From positions 1,860,001 through 1,924,000 of the forward strand of contig NZ_CP013382.1 of assembly GCF_001513745.1 (NCBI RefSeq): DNA of 64,000 nucleotides, read 5' to 3'. The translations under genes were made by a program, and so were the position numbers. A model generated the notes under the pieces. It saw only the letters and a list, made by a program, of their open reading frames with translations. It had not been told where the DNA came from and made no database searches. Source of the DNA: Burkholderia humptydooensis. GTDB lineage: Bacteria > Pseudomonadota > Gammaproteobacteria > Burkholderiales > Burkholderiaceae. Positions 16,870-25,588 of this stretch are shown here, piece after piece. Position 1 is the stretch's first letter; the number at the start of each line of letters is the position of its first letter.

Positions 16870-18198
16870 ATGCTGCGCTCGCTCGTCAGGCTGTATCTCG
16901 TCGTGGTCGTCTGCGCAGCGGCGGCGATCCTTTTCATCAACACGTCGTTCACGCGCTTCTTCTACGACCGGATGTCGAGCGCCGCGCGCGAGACGCTCGG
17001 CACCTACGCGTTCGTGCTGAACGATTATCTCGAGCGCCATCCGGGCGAGTCGCGCCAAGGCGCGCTGCGCGAGCTCGCGAAGCACGGCAATGAGGGCTTC
17101 GGCTTCATGTCGATCGACGACGCGCGCAAGCTGCTGAGCGCCGAGCAGCGGCGCGATCTCGACCGCGGCGAGATCGCGATCAGCTACGACGGCAAGGACT
17201 ATTTCATGCCGCTCGTCGACGGCACCGTGCTGCACGCGCGCCCGGACGAGCCGCCCAGCCTCGACATCCAGATCTACGCGTACCTGACCGTCGCGCTCGC
17301 GACGCTGCTCGCCGTCGCGCTGTGGATCCACTACCACTGGCGCGACCTGCGCAAGCTCGAGGCGGCCGCGCGCGCGTTCGGCAACGGCCGGCTGTCGACG
17401 CGCGCCGAGCTGTCGCGCAAGTCGAACATCTACGAGCTGTCGCAGCAGTTCAACGACATGGCGAAACGGATCGAGGCGTCGATCCAGCAGCAGCGCGAGA
17501 TGATGCATGGCATCTCGCACGAGCTGAAGACGCCGCTCGCGCGTCTCGAGTTCGGCCTCGCGCTGCTCACGTCGCCGGATGCGACCGAGCGCATGCGCGA
17601 GCGGCAGGAGGCGCTTCGCCGCGACGTGCGCGAGCTCGACGAGCTCGTCACCGAGCTGCTGACGATCGGCCGGCTCGAACAGGGCGAGCGGCATCTCGCG
17701 CTGATGCAGGTGATGGTCGCGGAGCTGATCGACAGCGTCGCGGCGAGCGTCGCGCACGACATCGCCGATCGCCGGCTCACGCTCGACGTGGCGGCGCGCG
17801 GCGCGCCCGCGTGCCACGTGTGCGATGCGAAGCTCGTCGCGCGCGCGCTGCTGAACCTGATTCGCAACGGCATGCGCTACGCGTCGTCGACGATCTCGCT
17901 GCGGGCGGCGCTCGGCGAAGCGGGCGCGCTCGTGCTGACTGTCGACGACGACGGCCCCGGCATTCCGGCAGCCGACCGCGACCGCGTGTTCGAACCGTTC
18001 CACCGGCTCGATTCGAGCCGCGACCGGCTAACGGGCGGCTTCGGCCTGGGCCTCACGATCGTGCGGCGCGTCGCGCTCGCGCACGGCGGTGACGTGCGGC
18101 TCGACGACTCACCGCTCGGCGGCGCGCGCTTCGTGATCACGCTGCCCGCGCTCGATGCGCCGGCTCGCGAGCAGAAGGCGCGAAGCGCGGCTGCGTGA
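16870..18198 (+). CDS. RstB-like sensor histidine kinase
   Basis: Membrane kinase of 442 residues. Membrane segments lie at about 8-26 and 133-153, with a short periplasmic domain between them. A HAMP linker follows, then the H-box MMHGISHELKTPLARLEF with His217. ATPase motifs are LLNLIRNGMRYA (N-box, with Arg before the usual Asn-Ala), VDDDGPGIP and GGFGLGLTIVRRVA. The start is immediately after the regulator stop at 16869. It converges on the FMN-monooxygenase gene; the 168-base gap has no obvious terminator. Confidence 0.88.
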   Translation: MLRSLVRLYLVVVVCAAAAILFINTSFTRFFYDRMSSAARETLGTYAFVLNDYLERHPGESRQGALRELAKHGNEGFGFMSIDDARKLLSAEQRRDLDRGEIAISYDGKDYFMPLVDGTVLHARPDEPPSLDIQIYAYLTVALATLLAVALWIHYHWRDLRKLEAAARAFGNGRLSTRAELSRKSNIYELSQQFNDMAKRIEASIQQQREMMHGISHELKTPLARLEFGLALLTSPDATERMRERQEALRRDVRELDELVTELLTIGRLEQGERHLALMQVMVAELIDSVAASVAHDIADRRLTLDVAARGAPACHVCDAKLVARALLNLIRNGMRYASSTISLRAALGEAGALVLTVDDDGPGIPAADRDRVFEPFHRLDSSRDRLTGGFGLGLTIVRRVALAHGGDVRLDDSPLGGARFVITLPALDAPAREQKARSAAA

Positions 18199-18366
18199 CG
18201 ACGCAAGGCGCGAACGCCTGCCGGACTCGGCGGATTCGGCGATCGGCGCGGGCGCGCCGGCAACGCAGGCCGGCGGCCGCCGAGCCTCGACTCGACGCCC
18301 GGCATCGCGCGCCCGATCATCGCCCTCGGATCGCCGCCGACCGGCGACGCCGCGGCCTGCTCGCCG

Positions 18367-19770
18367 TCACTCCCCCGCCGCGATCCGCTCGGCCGCCGCA
18401 TGCTCGCCGCCGACGCGATAGCTCGCGGCCGGATGCGGCGCCGCGAGCCGCGGCCCCGCGCGATGCAGCTTCTCGCGCAGCGTGCCCGGCGCATAGTCGG
18501 TCTGATAGACGCCGCGCCGCTGCAGTTCCGGCACGACGAGCTCGACGACGTCGACGAACGTCTCCGGCGTCACCGCGTACGCGAGGTTGAAGCCGTCGAC
18601 GTCGGTCTCGTCGACCCACGATTGCAGATCGTCGGCGATCTCGCGCGCGTCGCCGACCGACACCGGCCCGAGTCCGCCGATGCCGCCCCAGCGCGCGATC
18701 TCGCGCACGGTCCACTGGCGCGTCGGATCGGCGCTCGACAGCGCCTCGACGGCCGACTGGATCGCATTGCTCTCGACGTGCTCGAGCGGCGCGTCGAGGT
18801 CGTATTTCGACAGATCGATCCCGGTCCAGCCGGACATCAGCGCGAGCGCGCCCTCGTCGCTCGCGTAGCGGCGATAGTCGGCGTGCTTCGCGTGCGCGTC
18901 GGCCGACGTGCGGCCCGTGATCACCGTGTGCAGGTTGAAGATCAGCACGTCGCGCGGATCGCGGCCGAACTGCTTCACGCGCTCGCGGATGTCGGCGACG
19001 AACGCCTTCAGGATCGTGCGCGACGGCGCGGCGACGAAGATGCACTCCGCATGCTGCGCGGCGAAGTCCTTGCCGCGCCGGGAAGCGCCCGCCTGATAGA
19101 GCACCGGCGTGCGCTGCGGCGACGGCTCGCACAGATGGATGCCGGGCACGTCGTAATGGCGGCCGCGATGGCCGACCGGATGCACCTTGGACGGCTCGGC
19201 GAACACGCGGCGCGCGGCGTCGCGCACGACGGCGTCGTCTTCCCACGAGCCTTCCCACAGCTTGTAGCAGACCTCGAGATACTCGTCGGCAATCGCGTAG
19301 CGCTCGTCGTGATTCGTCTGCTGCGGCAGCCCGAGGTTGCGCGCGGCGCTGTCGAGGTACGACGTGACGACGTTCCAGCCGACGCGCCCGCCCGTCAGAT
19401 GATCGAGCGTCGACATGCGCCGCGCGAACGGATACGGATGCTCATACGACAGCGAGCACGTGACGCCGAAGCCGAGATGCCGCGTCGCGGCCGCCATCGC
19501 GGACACGAGCAGGATCGGATCGTTGACGGGCACCTGCGCGCCCTGCCGGATCGCCGCTTCGCCGCCGCCCTGATAGACGTCGTAGATGCCGAGCACGTCG
19601 GCGATGAACAGGCCATCGAACTTGCCGCGCTCCAGCAGTTGCGCGAGCCCGGTCCAGTAGCTCAGTTCGCGATAGCGCCACGACTCGTCGCGCGGATGCG
19701 CCCAGAGCCCCGGCGACTGATGGCCGACGCAGTTCATGTCGAAGGCGTTGAAACGGATCTGTCGGGTCAT
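18367..19770 (-). CDS. FMN-dependent monooxygenase, NtaA/SnaA/DszA family
   Basis: Flavin-dependent enzyme of the bacterial-luciferase fold, 467 residues, needing reduced FMN from a separate reductase. It opens with FNAFDMNCVGHQSPGLWAHP and has LSYWTGLAQLLERGKFDGLFIADV, VTCSLSYEHPYPFARRMSTLDHLTGGR (read across 19440) and QAGASRRGKDFAAQHAE, all family signatures. Relatives oxidise nitrilotriacetate, sulfones or sulfonates. Here the two following genes on the same strand are SfnB/DszC-like, which favours an organosulfur substrate such as an alkyl sulfone. It is the third gene of that set. Confidence 0.88.
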   Translation of the reverse strand: MTRQIRFNAFDMNCVGHQSPGLWAHPRDESWRYRELSYWTGLAQLLERGKFDGLFIADVLGIYDVYQGGGEAAIRQGAQVPVNDPILLVSAMAAATRHLGFGVTCSLSYEHPYPFARRMSTLDHLTGGRVGWNVVTSYLDSAARNLGLPQQTNHDERYAIADEYLEVCYKLWEGSWEDDAVVRDAARRVFAEPSKVHPVGHRGRHYDVPGIHLCEPSPQRTPVLYQAGASRRGKDFAAQHAECIFVAAPSRTILKAFVADIRERVKQFGRDPRDVLIFNLHTVITGRTSADAHAKHADYRRYASDEGALALMSGWTGIDLSKYDLDAPLEHVESNAIQSAVEALSSADPTRQWTVREIARWGGIGGLGPVSVGDAREIADDLQSWVDETDVDGFNLAYAVTPETFVDVVELVVPELQRRGVYQTDYAPGTLREKLHRAGPRLAAPHPAASYRVGGEHAAAERIAAGE

Positions 19771-19812
19771 GGTGAAGCGTTCTCTCGATTCGGTCGATGG
19801 GCGGCTATCGCG

Positions 19813-21027
19813 TCACAACGCGCCGTGGCGCGGCGGCAGCGCGTCGTTCAGGTAGTAATCGGCGATCGCGATGTATTTCCAGCGCACCGGATCGTGCAGC
19901 GTGTGCGTGCGCGCATTGCGCCAGTGGCGATCGAGCGCGTGCTCGGCGAGCGTGCCCTGCGTGCCCGCGAGCTCGACGAGGCGCGACGACGCCGCGAGCG
20001 CGATCTCGGTCGTCGCCGCGCGCGCCTTCGCGACCGCGATCGACGCGGCCGCGACCGTGCGCTCGTTCGCATCGTCGATCGCCGCGTCCACGCGCATGCC
20101 CGCGCGCTCGGTCAGCGCGCCGGCCGCGTCGAGGTCGACTGCGAGCCTGCCGAAGATCTCGAGCGCGAGCGGATCGTCGCTCGCGCGCGCGACGCCGCTG
20201 TCGATCCACGGCCGCGCGCGTTCGCGCACGAAGCGGCGCGCGTCGGCGAACGCGGCGCGCGCGATGCCGAGATCGACGCCCGCGTGCAGCAACTGGCCGA
20301 GCGGGCCGACCGGCGTCGGCTTCGCGTCGAACGCGTCGCTGTACGGCACGACGGCCGATGCGTCGACATACACGTCGTCGAGCCGCGTCGTGCCGCTGCC
20401 CGTCGTGCGCTGGCCGAAGCCGTTCCAGTCGTCGTCGACCGTGAGGCCCGGCGCGCGCGCCGGCGCGAACGCGACGTGCAGCCGGTCGTTCGCGTCCTTC
20501 GCGACGACCGGAATCCAGTGCGCGAAGAGCGCGCCCGTCGAATAGAACTTGCGGCCGTTGAGCCGGAAGCCCGCGCCGTCGGGCGTGATCGTCGTCCGGT
20601 AGTCGCGCACGTGCTTCGTGCCGCGCTCGGACAGCGCGTTGCCGAAGCGCTCGCCCGCGAGCGCGCGCTCGAAGTAGAAGCGCTGCTGCGCGCGCGTGCC
20701 GTTCACGCGCAGCACTTCGAGCATGAAGAAATGGTTCTGCGGAATCTGGCCGATCGCGGGATCGGCCTCCGACACGATCGCCGTGACCTCCGCGAGCGTC
20801 GCCGCCGACACCGCCGCGCCGCCGAATTCGCGCGGCACCGCGATGCCCCAGAGGCCCGTTGCCGAATACACGTCGAGCTCAGCGTGCGGCAGGCGGCGCT
20901 CGCGATCGCGCGCGGCGGCGTCGGGCGCGATCGTCGCCGCGAACGCGCGGGCCGCGTCGAGCGCGTCGGCGTCGCTCGAAATCCGTCGCGCCGCACGCGC
21001 GACGGCCGGTTGCGTGATCGCGTTCAT
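19813..21027 (-). CDS. SfnB/DszC-like acyl-CoA-dehydrogenase-fold flavin oxidoreductase (copy 2)
   Basis: Flavoprotein of 404 residues with the acyl-CoA dehydrogenase fold but used as a monooxygenase in sulfur acquisition (SfnB and DszC relatives). It shows AVPREFGGAAVSAATL, QIPQNHFFMLEVLRVNG, SERGTKHVRDYRTTITPDG and GFGQRTTGSGTTRLDDV, and ends DPVRWKYIAIADYYLND. It aligns end to end with the upstream copy, which starts 4 bases before it, so the pair is a tandem duplication. One copy may serve as C-S monooxygenase, the other for a related substrate. The start follows a purine-rich stretch at the end of the upstream gene. Confidence 0.85.
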   Translation of the reverse strand: MNAITQPAVARAARRISSDADALDAARAFAATIAPDAAARDRERRLPHAELDVYSATGLWGIAVPREFGGAAVSAATLAEVTAIVSEADPAIGQIPQNHFFMLEVLRVNGTRAQQRFYFERALAGERFGNALSERGTKHVRDYRTTITPDGAGFRLNGRKFYSTGALFAHWIPVVAKDANDRLHVAFAPARAPGLTVDDDWNGFGQRTTGSGTTRLDDVYVDASAVVPYSDAFDAKPTPVGPLGQLLHAGVDLGIARAAFADARRFVRERARPWIDSGVARASDDPLALEIFGRLAVDLDAAGALTERAGMRVDAAIDDANERTVAAASIAVAKARAATTEIALAASSRLVELAGTQGTLAEHALDRHWRNARTHTLHDPVRWKYIAIADYYLNDALPPRHGAL

Positions 21028-21031
21028 CGGC

Positions 21032-22270
21032 TCAGTTCCATGCGTGGCGCGCGGGCGCGACGCCGTTCAGATAGTAGTTGCCGACGAGGTGATATTTCCA
21101 GCGCACCGGGTCGTGCAGCGTATGCGTGCGCGCGTTGCGCCAGTGGCGGTCGAGGTCGTGCTCGGCGAGCGTCGCCTGCGTGCCGGCGAGCTCGAACAGC
21201 TTCTCGCTCGCGAGCAGCGCGATCTCGGTCGTCAACACCTTCGCCTCGCCCACCGCAACCGATGCGCGCGCGACGTCGTCCTCGGAGACTTCGCGTTGCG
21301 CGGCGAGCGCATCGAGCGTGCGCGCCGCGCGTTCGAGCAGCGCATCGGCCGCGTGCAACTGGATCACGAGGCGGCCCGTCTCGCGAATCGTCAGCGGATC
21401 GTCGGCCGCGCGCTCGACGCCGCTGTCGATCCACGGCCGCGAGCGCTCGCGCACGAAGCGCAGCGTGTCGTCGAGCGCCGCGTGCGCGATGCCCGCGTCG
21501 ATCGCCGCCTGAATGATCTGCGACAGCGGGCCGTTCAGCGTCGGCTGATCCGACACGCGGTGCGCGGCAAACACATGCGACGCCGGCACGCGCACGTTGT
21601 CGAGCCTGACCGTGCCGCTCGCGGTCGTCCGCTGGCCGAAGCCCGACCAGTCGTCGATCACCGAGAGCCCGGGCGTGCCCTTCGGAATGTACGCGAGCCA
21701 GCCCTTGCGATCGTCGTCGATCCCGAGCACCGGCACGTAATGCGCGAACAGCGCGCCCGTCGAATAGAACTTCGTGCCGTCGACGCGATAGCCGTCGCCG
21801 TCGCGAATCACTTTCGTCTTCAGGTCGAGCACGTTCTTCGTGCCCTTCTCCGAGAAGCCGTTACCGAATCGCTTGCCCTTCAGAATCTCGCCGAAGAAGA
21901 AGCGCTTCTGCTCGTCGGTGCCCGTGAGCGCGATCACGTCGACGAGGCCGAAGTGGTTCTGCGGCAGTTGGCCGAGCGACGGGTCCGCGGCCGCGACGCG
22001 CTTCACGACCTCGGTCAGCGTCACGTGCGACACGCCCGCGCCGCCATACGCCTTCGGCACCGTGATCGCCCAGAGGCCCGATTGCGAGAACCAGTCGATT
22101 TCGTCGTAGGGCAGTCTGCGCTCGCGATCGCGCTCGGCCGCGCCTGGCGCGAGCCGCTCGGCGAGCGCGCGCGCGGCGTCGATCGCCTCGGCGTCGCTCG
22201 CGATTAGATGCGCGTCTCGCGCGGGCTCGCCGCGCGCGGTTTGGACGGCCGTCTCATAGATCGCGGACAT
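21032..22270 (-). CDS. SfnB/DszC-like acyl-CoA-dehydrogenase-fold flavin oxidoreductase (copy 1)
   Basis: Paralogue of the next gene, 412 residues, first in the operon. It has TVPKAYGGAGVSHVTL, QLPQNHFGLVDVIALTG, SEKGTKNVLDLKTKVIRDG, GFGQRTTASGTVRLDNV and the shared ending DPVRWKYHLVGNYYLNG. The ATG at 22270 has GGAG six bases upstream. Such proteins are induced in many proteobacteria when sulfate is short and feed sulfite from organosulfur compounds. No reductase or sulfonate transporter is present in this window, so these functions must come from elsewhere. Confidence 0.85.
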   Translation of the reverse strand: MSAIYETAVQTARGEPARDAHLIASDAEAIDAARALAERLAPGAAERDRERRLPYDEIDWFSQSGLWAITVPKAYGGAGVSHVTLTEVVKRVAAADPSLGQLPQNHFGLVDVIALTGTDEQKRFFFGEILKGKRFGNGFSEKGTKNVLDLKTKVIRDGDGYRVDGTKFYSTGALFAHYVPVLGIDDDRKGWLAYIPKGTPGLSVIDDWSGFGQRTTASGTVRLDNVRVPASHVFAAHRVSDQPTLNGPLSQIIQAAIDAGIAHAALDDTLRFVRERSRPWIDSGVERAADDPLTIRETGRLVIQLHAADALLERAARTLDALAAQREVSEDDVARASVAVGEAKVLTTEIALLASEKLFELAGTQATLAEHDLDRHWRNARTHTLHDPVRWKYHLVGNYYLNGVAPARHAWN

Positions 22271-22665
22271 GCGTGTCTCCGTTGAAGAACAAGGGACCAA
22301 TCTATCAACGGGGCTTGCCGCGACCAACCGATCGATTCGGGAAACGTTATTCCGGACCCCGGAAAATGCGCATCGCACACGCTGCTTTGGCGACGCGCGC
22401 AATCGCGTGCGCGCGGCAAATCGACGCGCCCGATAACGCGATGCAATCGGGCCGACATGACGTGCGTGTGCACGCATCGCTCATGAAAACACCTGATTGC
22501 GCAGACAAGCCCGTTCACGGCACGCTATGCGCAACCGTTTCGCACGCGCCGCCCAGTGCCGGGCAACGCGATCCGCGTCAATCTTTTTGTGACGCCGCTT
22601 GCGTTCCGTGTCAATCCACCTAGACTGAGAAAGCTCACCGGCTAACCTTCGAAAGGAGACGAAGC
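22271..22665. promoter_or_regulatory. Divergent intergenic region with likely promoter for the 22666 gene
   Basis: No credible gene lies in these 395 bases. A sigma70-like promoter reads TTGCGT (22599-22604), a 16-base spacer, then TAGACT (22621-22626), 40 bases before the next start. CGTTGA and TCAACG arms (22279-22310 area) flank the sulfur-operon leader and may be an operator; this is weak. Confidence 0.45.
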
Positions 22666-23019
22666 ATGCGCCTCACCATTCGAATCAACGGCAGCGGTTC
22701 CTCTGCGCAGCAATTCGCGGTCCTGTGGCTCGACACCGACGAGCAACTGTGGTCGCGCGAAGCGCATCAGGGCATCGATCTGCCGACGTGGGGCAAGGTG
22801 AAGGACGTCGAAGGCGCGGTTGCGCTGTGCTCGGCCGACAGCGGCGAAGCGCTGTGCCGGCTGCAAGGGCTGTCGTTCTCGAACGTGGAGCGTTCGTCCG
22901 ACGAAGAGCATGGCGACGCGGTCCTCGGCGGCGAGAACCCGCAAGGCGCGTGGCGCCTGCAAGCGGTCGATTCGGCGTCGATCCAGCCCGAGCATCAGGG
23001 ATTCACCGTCGTGCGCTGA
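22666..23019 (+). CDS. Small conserved-looking protein of unknown function
   Basis: Soluble protein of 117 residues that I do not recognise. It is acidic, with no signal peptide or membrane segment. It begins MRLTIRINGSGSSAQQFAVLW and is predicted beta-rich, with GVKVKDVEG-like alternation and an ending IQPEHQGFTVVR. Two Cys residues occur in ALCSADSGEALC. Support for it as a real gene is good: AAGGAG lies 7 bases before the ATG, a -35/-10 pair sits 40 bases upstream, and a strong rho-independent terminator follows 128 bases downstream. It appears to be a single-gene transcript. Confidence 0.7.
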   Translation: MRLTIRINGSGSSAQQFAVLWLDTDEQLWSREAHQGIDLPTWGKVKDVEGAVALCSADSGEALCRLQGLSFSNVERSSDEEHGDAVLGGENPQGAWRLQAVDSASIQPEHQGFTVVR

Positions 23020-23146
23020 GCGCGGCGCACGTGTGGCCGAACTGAGCCGGACGTTGAGCAGCGCGGCTCGCACGCGCGGCCGGTTTCGAATCGGTGCATC
23101 GATCGGCAGCGGACCTCCGAACCACCACGACACATCACGTCAAGCA

Positions 23147-23177
23147 CGGCGTTCGCGAAACAGGCGAACGCCGTTTT
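23147..23177 (+). terminator. Rho-independent terminator
   Basis: Perfect 10-base arms CGGCGTTCGC (23147-23156) and GCGAACGCCG (23164-23173) around a 7-base loop GAAACAG, followed by TTTT. It ends the transcript of the small gene at 22666. Read in reverse it has no T-run. The rest of the 327-base gap 23020-23346 shows no gene. Confidence 0.8.
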
Positions 23178-23346
23178 GTATCGTCGACCCAGTGGCCGGC
23201 GCTCGTATGTTCGGCGTTCGTGAGCGCGGCGTAGCGATCCCTGATTCGCCCGGCGGGCCGCCGTCAGGCAGCCGCCTGATTTTTTGCGACGCGCGTCGCA
23301 CGCTTCGGCACGCGCACCACCCTATCCGTTCGCTTGATCGTTTCGC

Positions 23347-23763
23347 TCAATCGATCCGCTCGACGAGATGCGAGCGATCGTAGGGTGCGGCGTATGGCTC
23401 GGGCCAGAACTCGACGATGCGCGCAATCTTCCGATGCACCACCGTGAAGAACGAAATCGCCCGCGCGCGCTGGACGCCGTCCGTGACGGACACGTCGGAC
23501 ACGGCCTCGTGCGCGTCGCCGATCATCCGGCCGATCGTAGACGTCCATGGCCCGTGCGCCGGGTACTCGCTATTCAGCATCGCGAAATTTCGGACGCCGC
23601 GAATGCGCTCGTTCGATTGCGGCCAGTCGAGCACGAAGCCGTCGGCGAGCACCGCCGCGACCGCATGAAAATCGTTCGTGCCCATCAAGCGCCAGAACTC
23701 GCGCGCCACGCCGACAGCCGTTTCGAGGTCGGAATTCATTTCGATGTCCGTATTCATGTTCAT
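23347..23763 (-). CDS. NTF2-like (SnoaL-type) protein
   Basis: Protein of about 138 residues with the cone-shaped NTF2 fold pattern: an N-terminal helix VGVAREFWRLMGTNDFHAVAAVLADGFVLDWP, then ERIRGVRNFAMLNSEYP, and strands ending FFTVVHRKIARIVEFWPEPY. Such proteins are small cyclases, isomerases or ligand-binding proteins, and this one has no diagnostic catalytic pair. Two in-frame ATGs compete (23763 and 23757); GAGG is better spaced for the second. The ending YDRSHLVERID is usual for the nuclear-transport-factor-2-like group in proteobacteria. It is downstream of the AraC gene on the same strand, 174 bases away. Confidence 0.75.
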   Translation of the reverse strand: MNMNTDIEMNSDLETAVGVAREFWRLMGTNDFHAVAAVLADGFVLDWPQSNERIRGVRNFAMLNSEYPAHGPWTSTIGRMIGDAHEAVSDVSVTDGVQRARAISFFTVVHRKIARIVEFWPEPYAAPYDRSHLVERID

Positions 23764-23937
23764 TGCCTCATTCGCGCCGGCACCGCCGCTTCGCCCGCGT
23801 GCGCATCGCGCGCGCACATGCAGGCATGCGCACGATCGCGCGGACCGCATGAGACGCGCGTCCCTCGCCGCGCGCTGCGCATGCCGAACCGAGACCGGTG
23901 TCTCACGCCACGCGCCGGCCGCCACTCGCCGCGCGCA

Positions 23938-24927
23938 TCACTCCTGGACGCCCGTCCCGTCGCGGCGCCTCAACTGCACGACGTCGCGCAACGGCGGCGC
24001 GCCGAACAGGCGGCTGTACTCGCGGCTGAACTGCGACGGGCTGTCGTACCCGACCCTGAGCGCGACCGAGCCGACGTCGCCGTGCTGGCCGAGCAGCAGC
24101 CGGCGCGCCTCGTGCAGCCGCAGTTGCTTTTGATACTGGAGCGGGCTCAGCGTCGTCACGTGCTTGAAGTGATGATGCAGCGACGACACGCTCATGTTCA
24201 CCTGCTGCGCGAGCGTCTCGACCCTGAGCGGCTCCGCGTAATGATCGCGGAGCCATTCGATCGCGCGCGCGATCCGGTACGTCTGGCTGCCCGCGACCGC
24301 GATATGCCGCAGCCGCGCGCCCTGCCCGCTCGTCAGCAGCCGGTACAGCAGTTCCTTTTCGATCAGCGGCGCGAGGATCGGAATGTCGCCTGGAGTATCG
24401 AGCAATCGCACGAGCCGCAGCGCCGCGTCGAAGAGCGGCTCGGACAGCGCGCCGACGGCGATCCCCTCGCCCGTCGGCACCGCGTCCGGCGGCGGCATCC
24501 GCATCTCGGCCGCGAGTTCGGCGATGCGCTGCACGTCGAGCGCGATCTTCACGCACAGATACGGCGCATCGGCCGACGCGCGCGTGACCTGCGACAGCAT
24601 CGGCAGATCGACCGACGTGACGAGGCACTGCTGATGATCGTATTCGTATGCCTGCCCCGCGACCGTCACCCGCTTCGCGCCCTGCGCGGCGAACACGAAC
24701 GCGGCGCGCGTGACGCTGCAGCCGAGGTCGACGGGCGACGAGCAGCGGAAGAACGACAGCGCGGGAATCGCGCTCGGGTGCGCGCCGTCGGCGGGTGCGA
24801 AGCGGTCGATCAGCGCGGCGAGCTCGCGGCGCGCGGCCTCGCGCGGCGCGAGCGACGGCAGCCGCGCATCGGCCGGGGGAGACGCCGCGTGCGCGGCGGA
24901 TTCGAGTGGAGCGTAGCGCTGATCCAT
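23938..24927 (-). CDS. AraC-family transcriptional regulator (AraC_N type)
   Basis: Activator of 329 residues. The N-terminal domain matches the AraC_N family: [19 protein letters not shown], then [25 protein letters not shown]. The C-terminal AraC DNA-binding region has two helix-turn-helix units: [21 protein letters not shown] and [25 protein letters not shown]. The start at 24927 ([10 protein letters not shown]) was chosen as the first plausible Met; no strong ribosome site is visible, and the frame is open up to 24996. It is divergent from a molybdenum hydroxylase operon, with tandem operator-like repeats between, and is its likely regulator. Confidence 0.88.
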   Translation of the reverse strand: MDQRYAPLESAAHAASPPADARLPSLAPREAARRELAALIDRFAPADGAHPSAIPALSFFRCSSPVDLGCSVTRAAFVFAAQGAKRVTVAGQAYEYDHQQCLVTSVDLPMLSQVTRASADAPYLCVKIALDVQRIAELAAEMRMPPPDAVPTGEGIAVGALSEPLFDAALRLVRLLDTPGDIPILAPLIEKELLYRLLTSGQGARLRHIAVAGSQTYRIARAIEWLRDHYAEPLRVETLAQQVNMSVSSLHHHFKHVTTLSPLQYQKQLRLHEARRLLLGQHGDVGSVALRVGYDSPSQFSREYSRLFGAPPLRDVVQLRRRDGTGVQE

Positions 24928-25007
24928 CGGCAATGAGCGAGCGTTGGAGTCGTGATCGTAGCAGGCGCGGATGCGGGCGACGCGGCGGCCGCCCACCGCG
25001 CTCGGGA

Positions 25008-25041
25008 TTTGCAGGATTGTTCAATATTTTTGCAGGATTGT
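25008..25041 (+). promoter_or_regulatory. Tandem direct repeats, 21-bp period, between araC-type gene and hydroxylase operon
   Basis: TTTGCAGGATTGT occurs twice, at 25008-25020 and 25029-25041, start to start 21 bases, two turns of the helix. AraC/XylS regulators bind exactly such same-face direct repeats just upstream of the promoter they activate. The second copy ends 83 bases before the first hydroxylase gene. The bases between the copies are AT-rich, unlike the surroundings. Confidence 0.7.
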
Positions 25042-25124
25042 GTAAACGCAACGGCGGTCCGTCCCTCACACTGCCGGCTATCACCCGGCGCCAAGTCCGG
25101 GCATTCCCCACACGGAGATTGTCC

Positions 25125-25586
25125 ATGTCTACCTCGTTTGTGCTGAACGGCAAGAATCTGACGCTGGACGCCGATCCCGCGATGCCGCTCCTCTGGGCGA
25201 TCCGCGAAGACGCGGGCCTGCACGGCACGAAGTTCGGCTGCGGCGCCGCGCAATGCGGCGCGTGCACCGTGCATCTCGAAGGCCAGGCGGTGCGCTCGTG
25301 CGTGCTGCCGCTCGCAGCCGTCGCCGGCAAGCGCGTGACGACGGTCGAAGGGCTCGCGAGCAAGCCCGCGAAGGCCGTCCAGGCCGCATGGGTCAAGCTG
25401 CAGGTGCCGCAGTGCGGCTACTGCCAGTCCGGCCAGATCATGTCGGCGACCGCGCTCCTCGAACAGAACCCGGCGCCCACCGACGCCGACATCGACGCCG
25501 CGATGAACGGCAACATCTGCCGTTGCGCGACCTACACCCGCATCCGCGCCGCGATTCACGAAGCGGCCGCCACCCTGAAGGCCTGA
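25125..25586 (+). CDS. [2Fe-2S] subunit of a molybdenum hydroxylase (IorA-like)
   Basis: Small electron-transfer subunit of 153 residues. The plant-type cluster uses the Cys residues in [17 protein letters not shown] and the Cys in VRSCVLP. The second cluster uses [12 protein letters not shown] and [12 protein letters not shown]. This two-cluster chain is the small subunit of isoquinoline 1-oxidoreductase and related aldehyde oxidoreductases. The ATG at 25125 is followed by [17 protein letters not shown], a normal start. It is 2 bases from the large subunit gene, so the two form one operon under the divergent AraC regulator. Confidence 0.92.
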   Translation: MSTSFVLNGKNLTLDADPAMPLLWAIREDAGLHGTKFGCGAAQCGACTVHLEGQAVRSCVLPLAAVAGKRVTTVEGLASKPAKAVQAAWVKLQVPQCGYCQSGQIMSATALLEQNPAPTDADIDAAMNGNICRCATYTRIRAAIHEAAATLKA

Positions 25587-25588
25587 CG

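Noticed and set aside
18400..21516. A plus-strand open frame of about 1038 codons
   Set aside because: It is the antisense shadow of the monooxygenase and SfnB-like genes and has no ribosome site or domain.
22273..22623. A 116-codon gene in the divergent gap before the 22666 gene
   Set aside because: No ribosome site and unconvincing composition; the region carries a promoter for the next gene instead.
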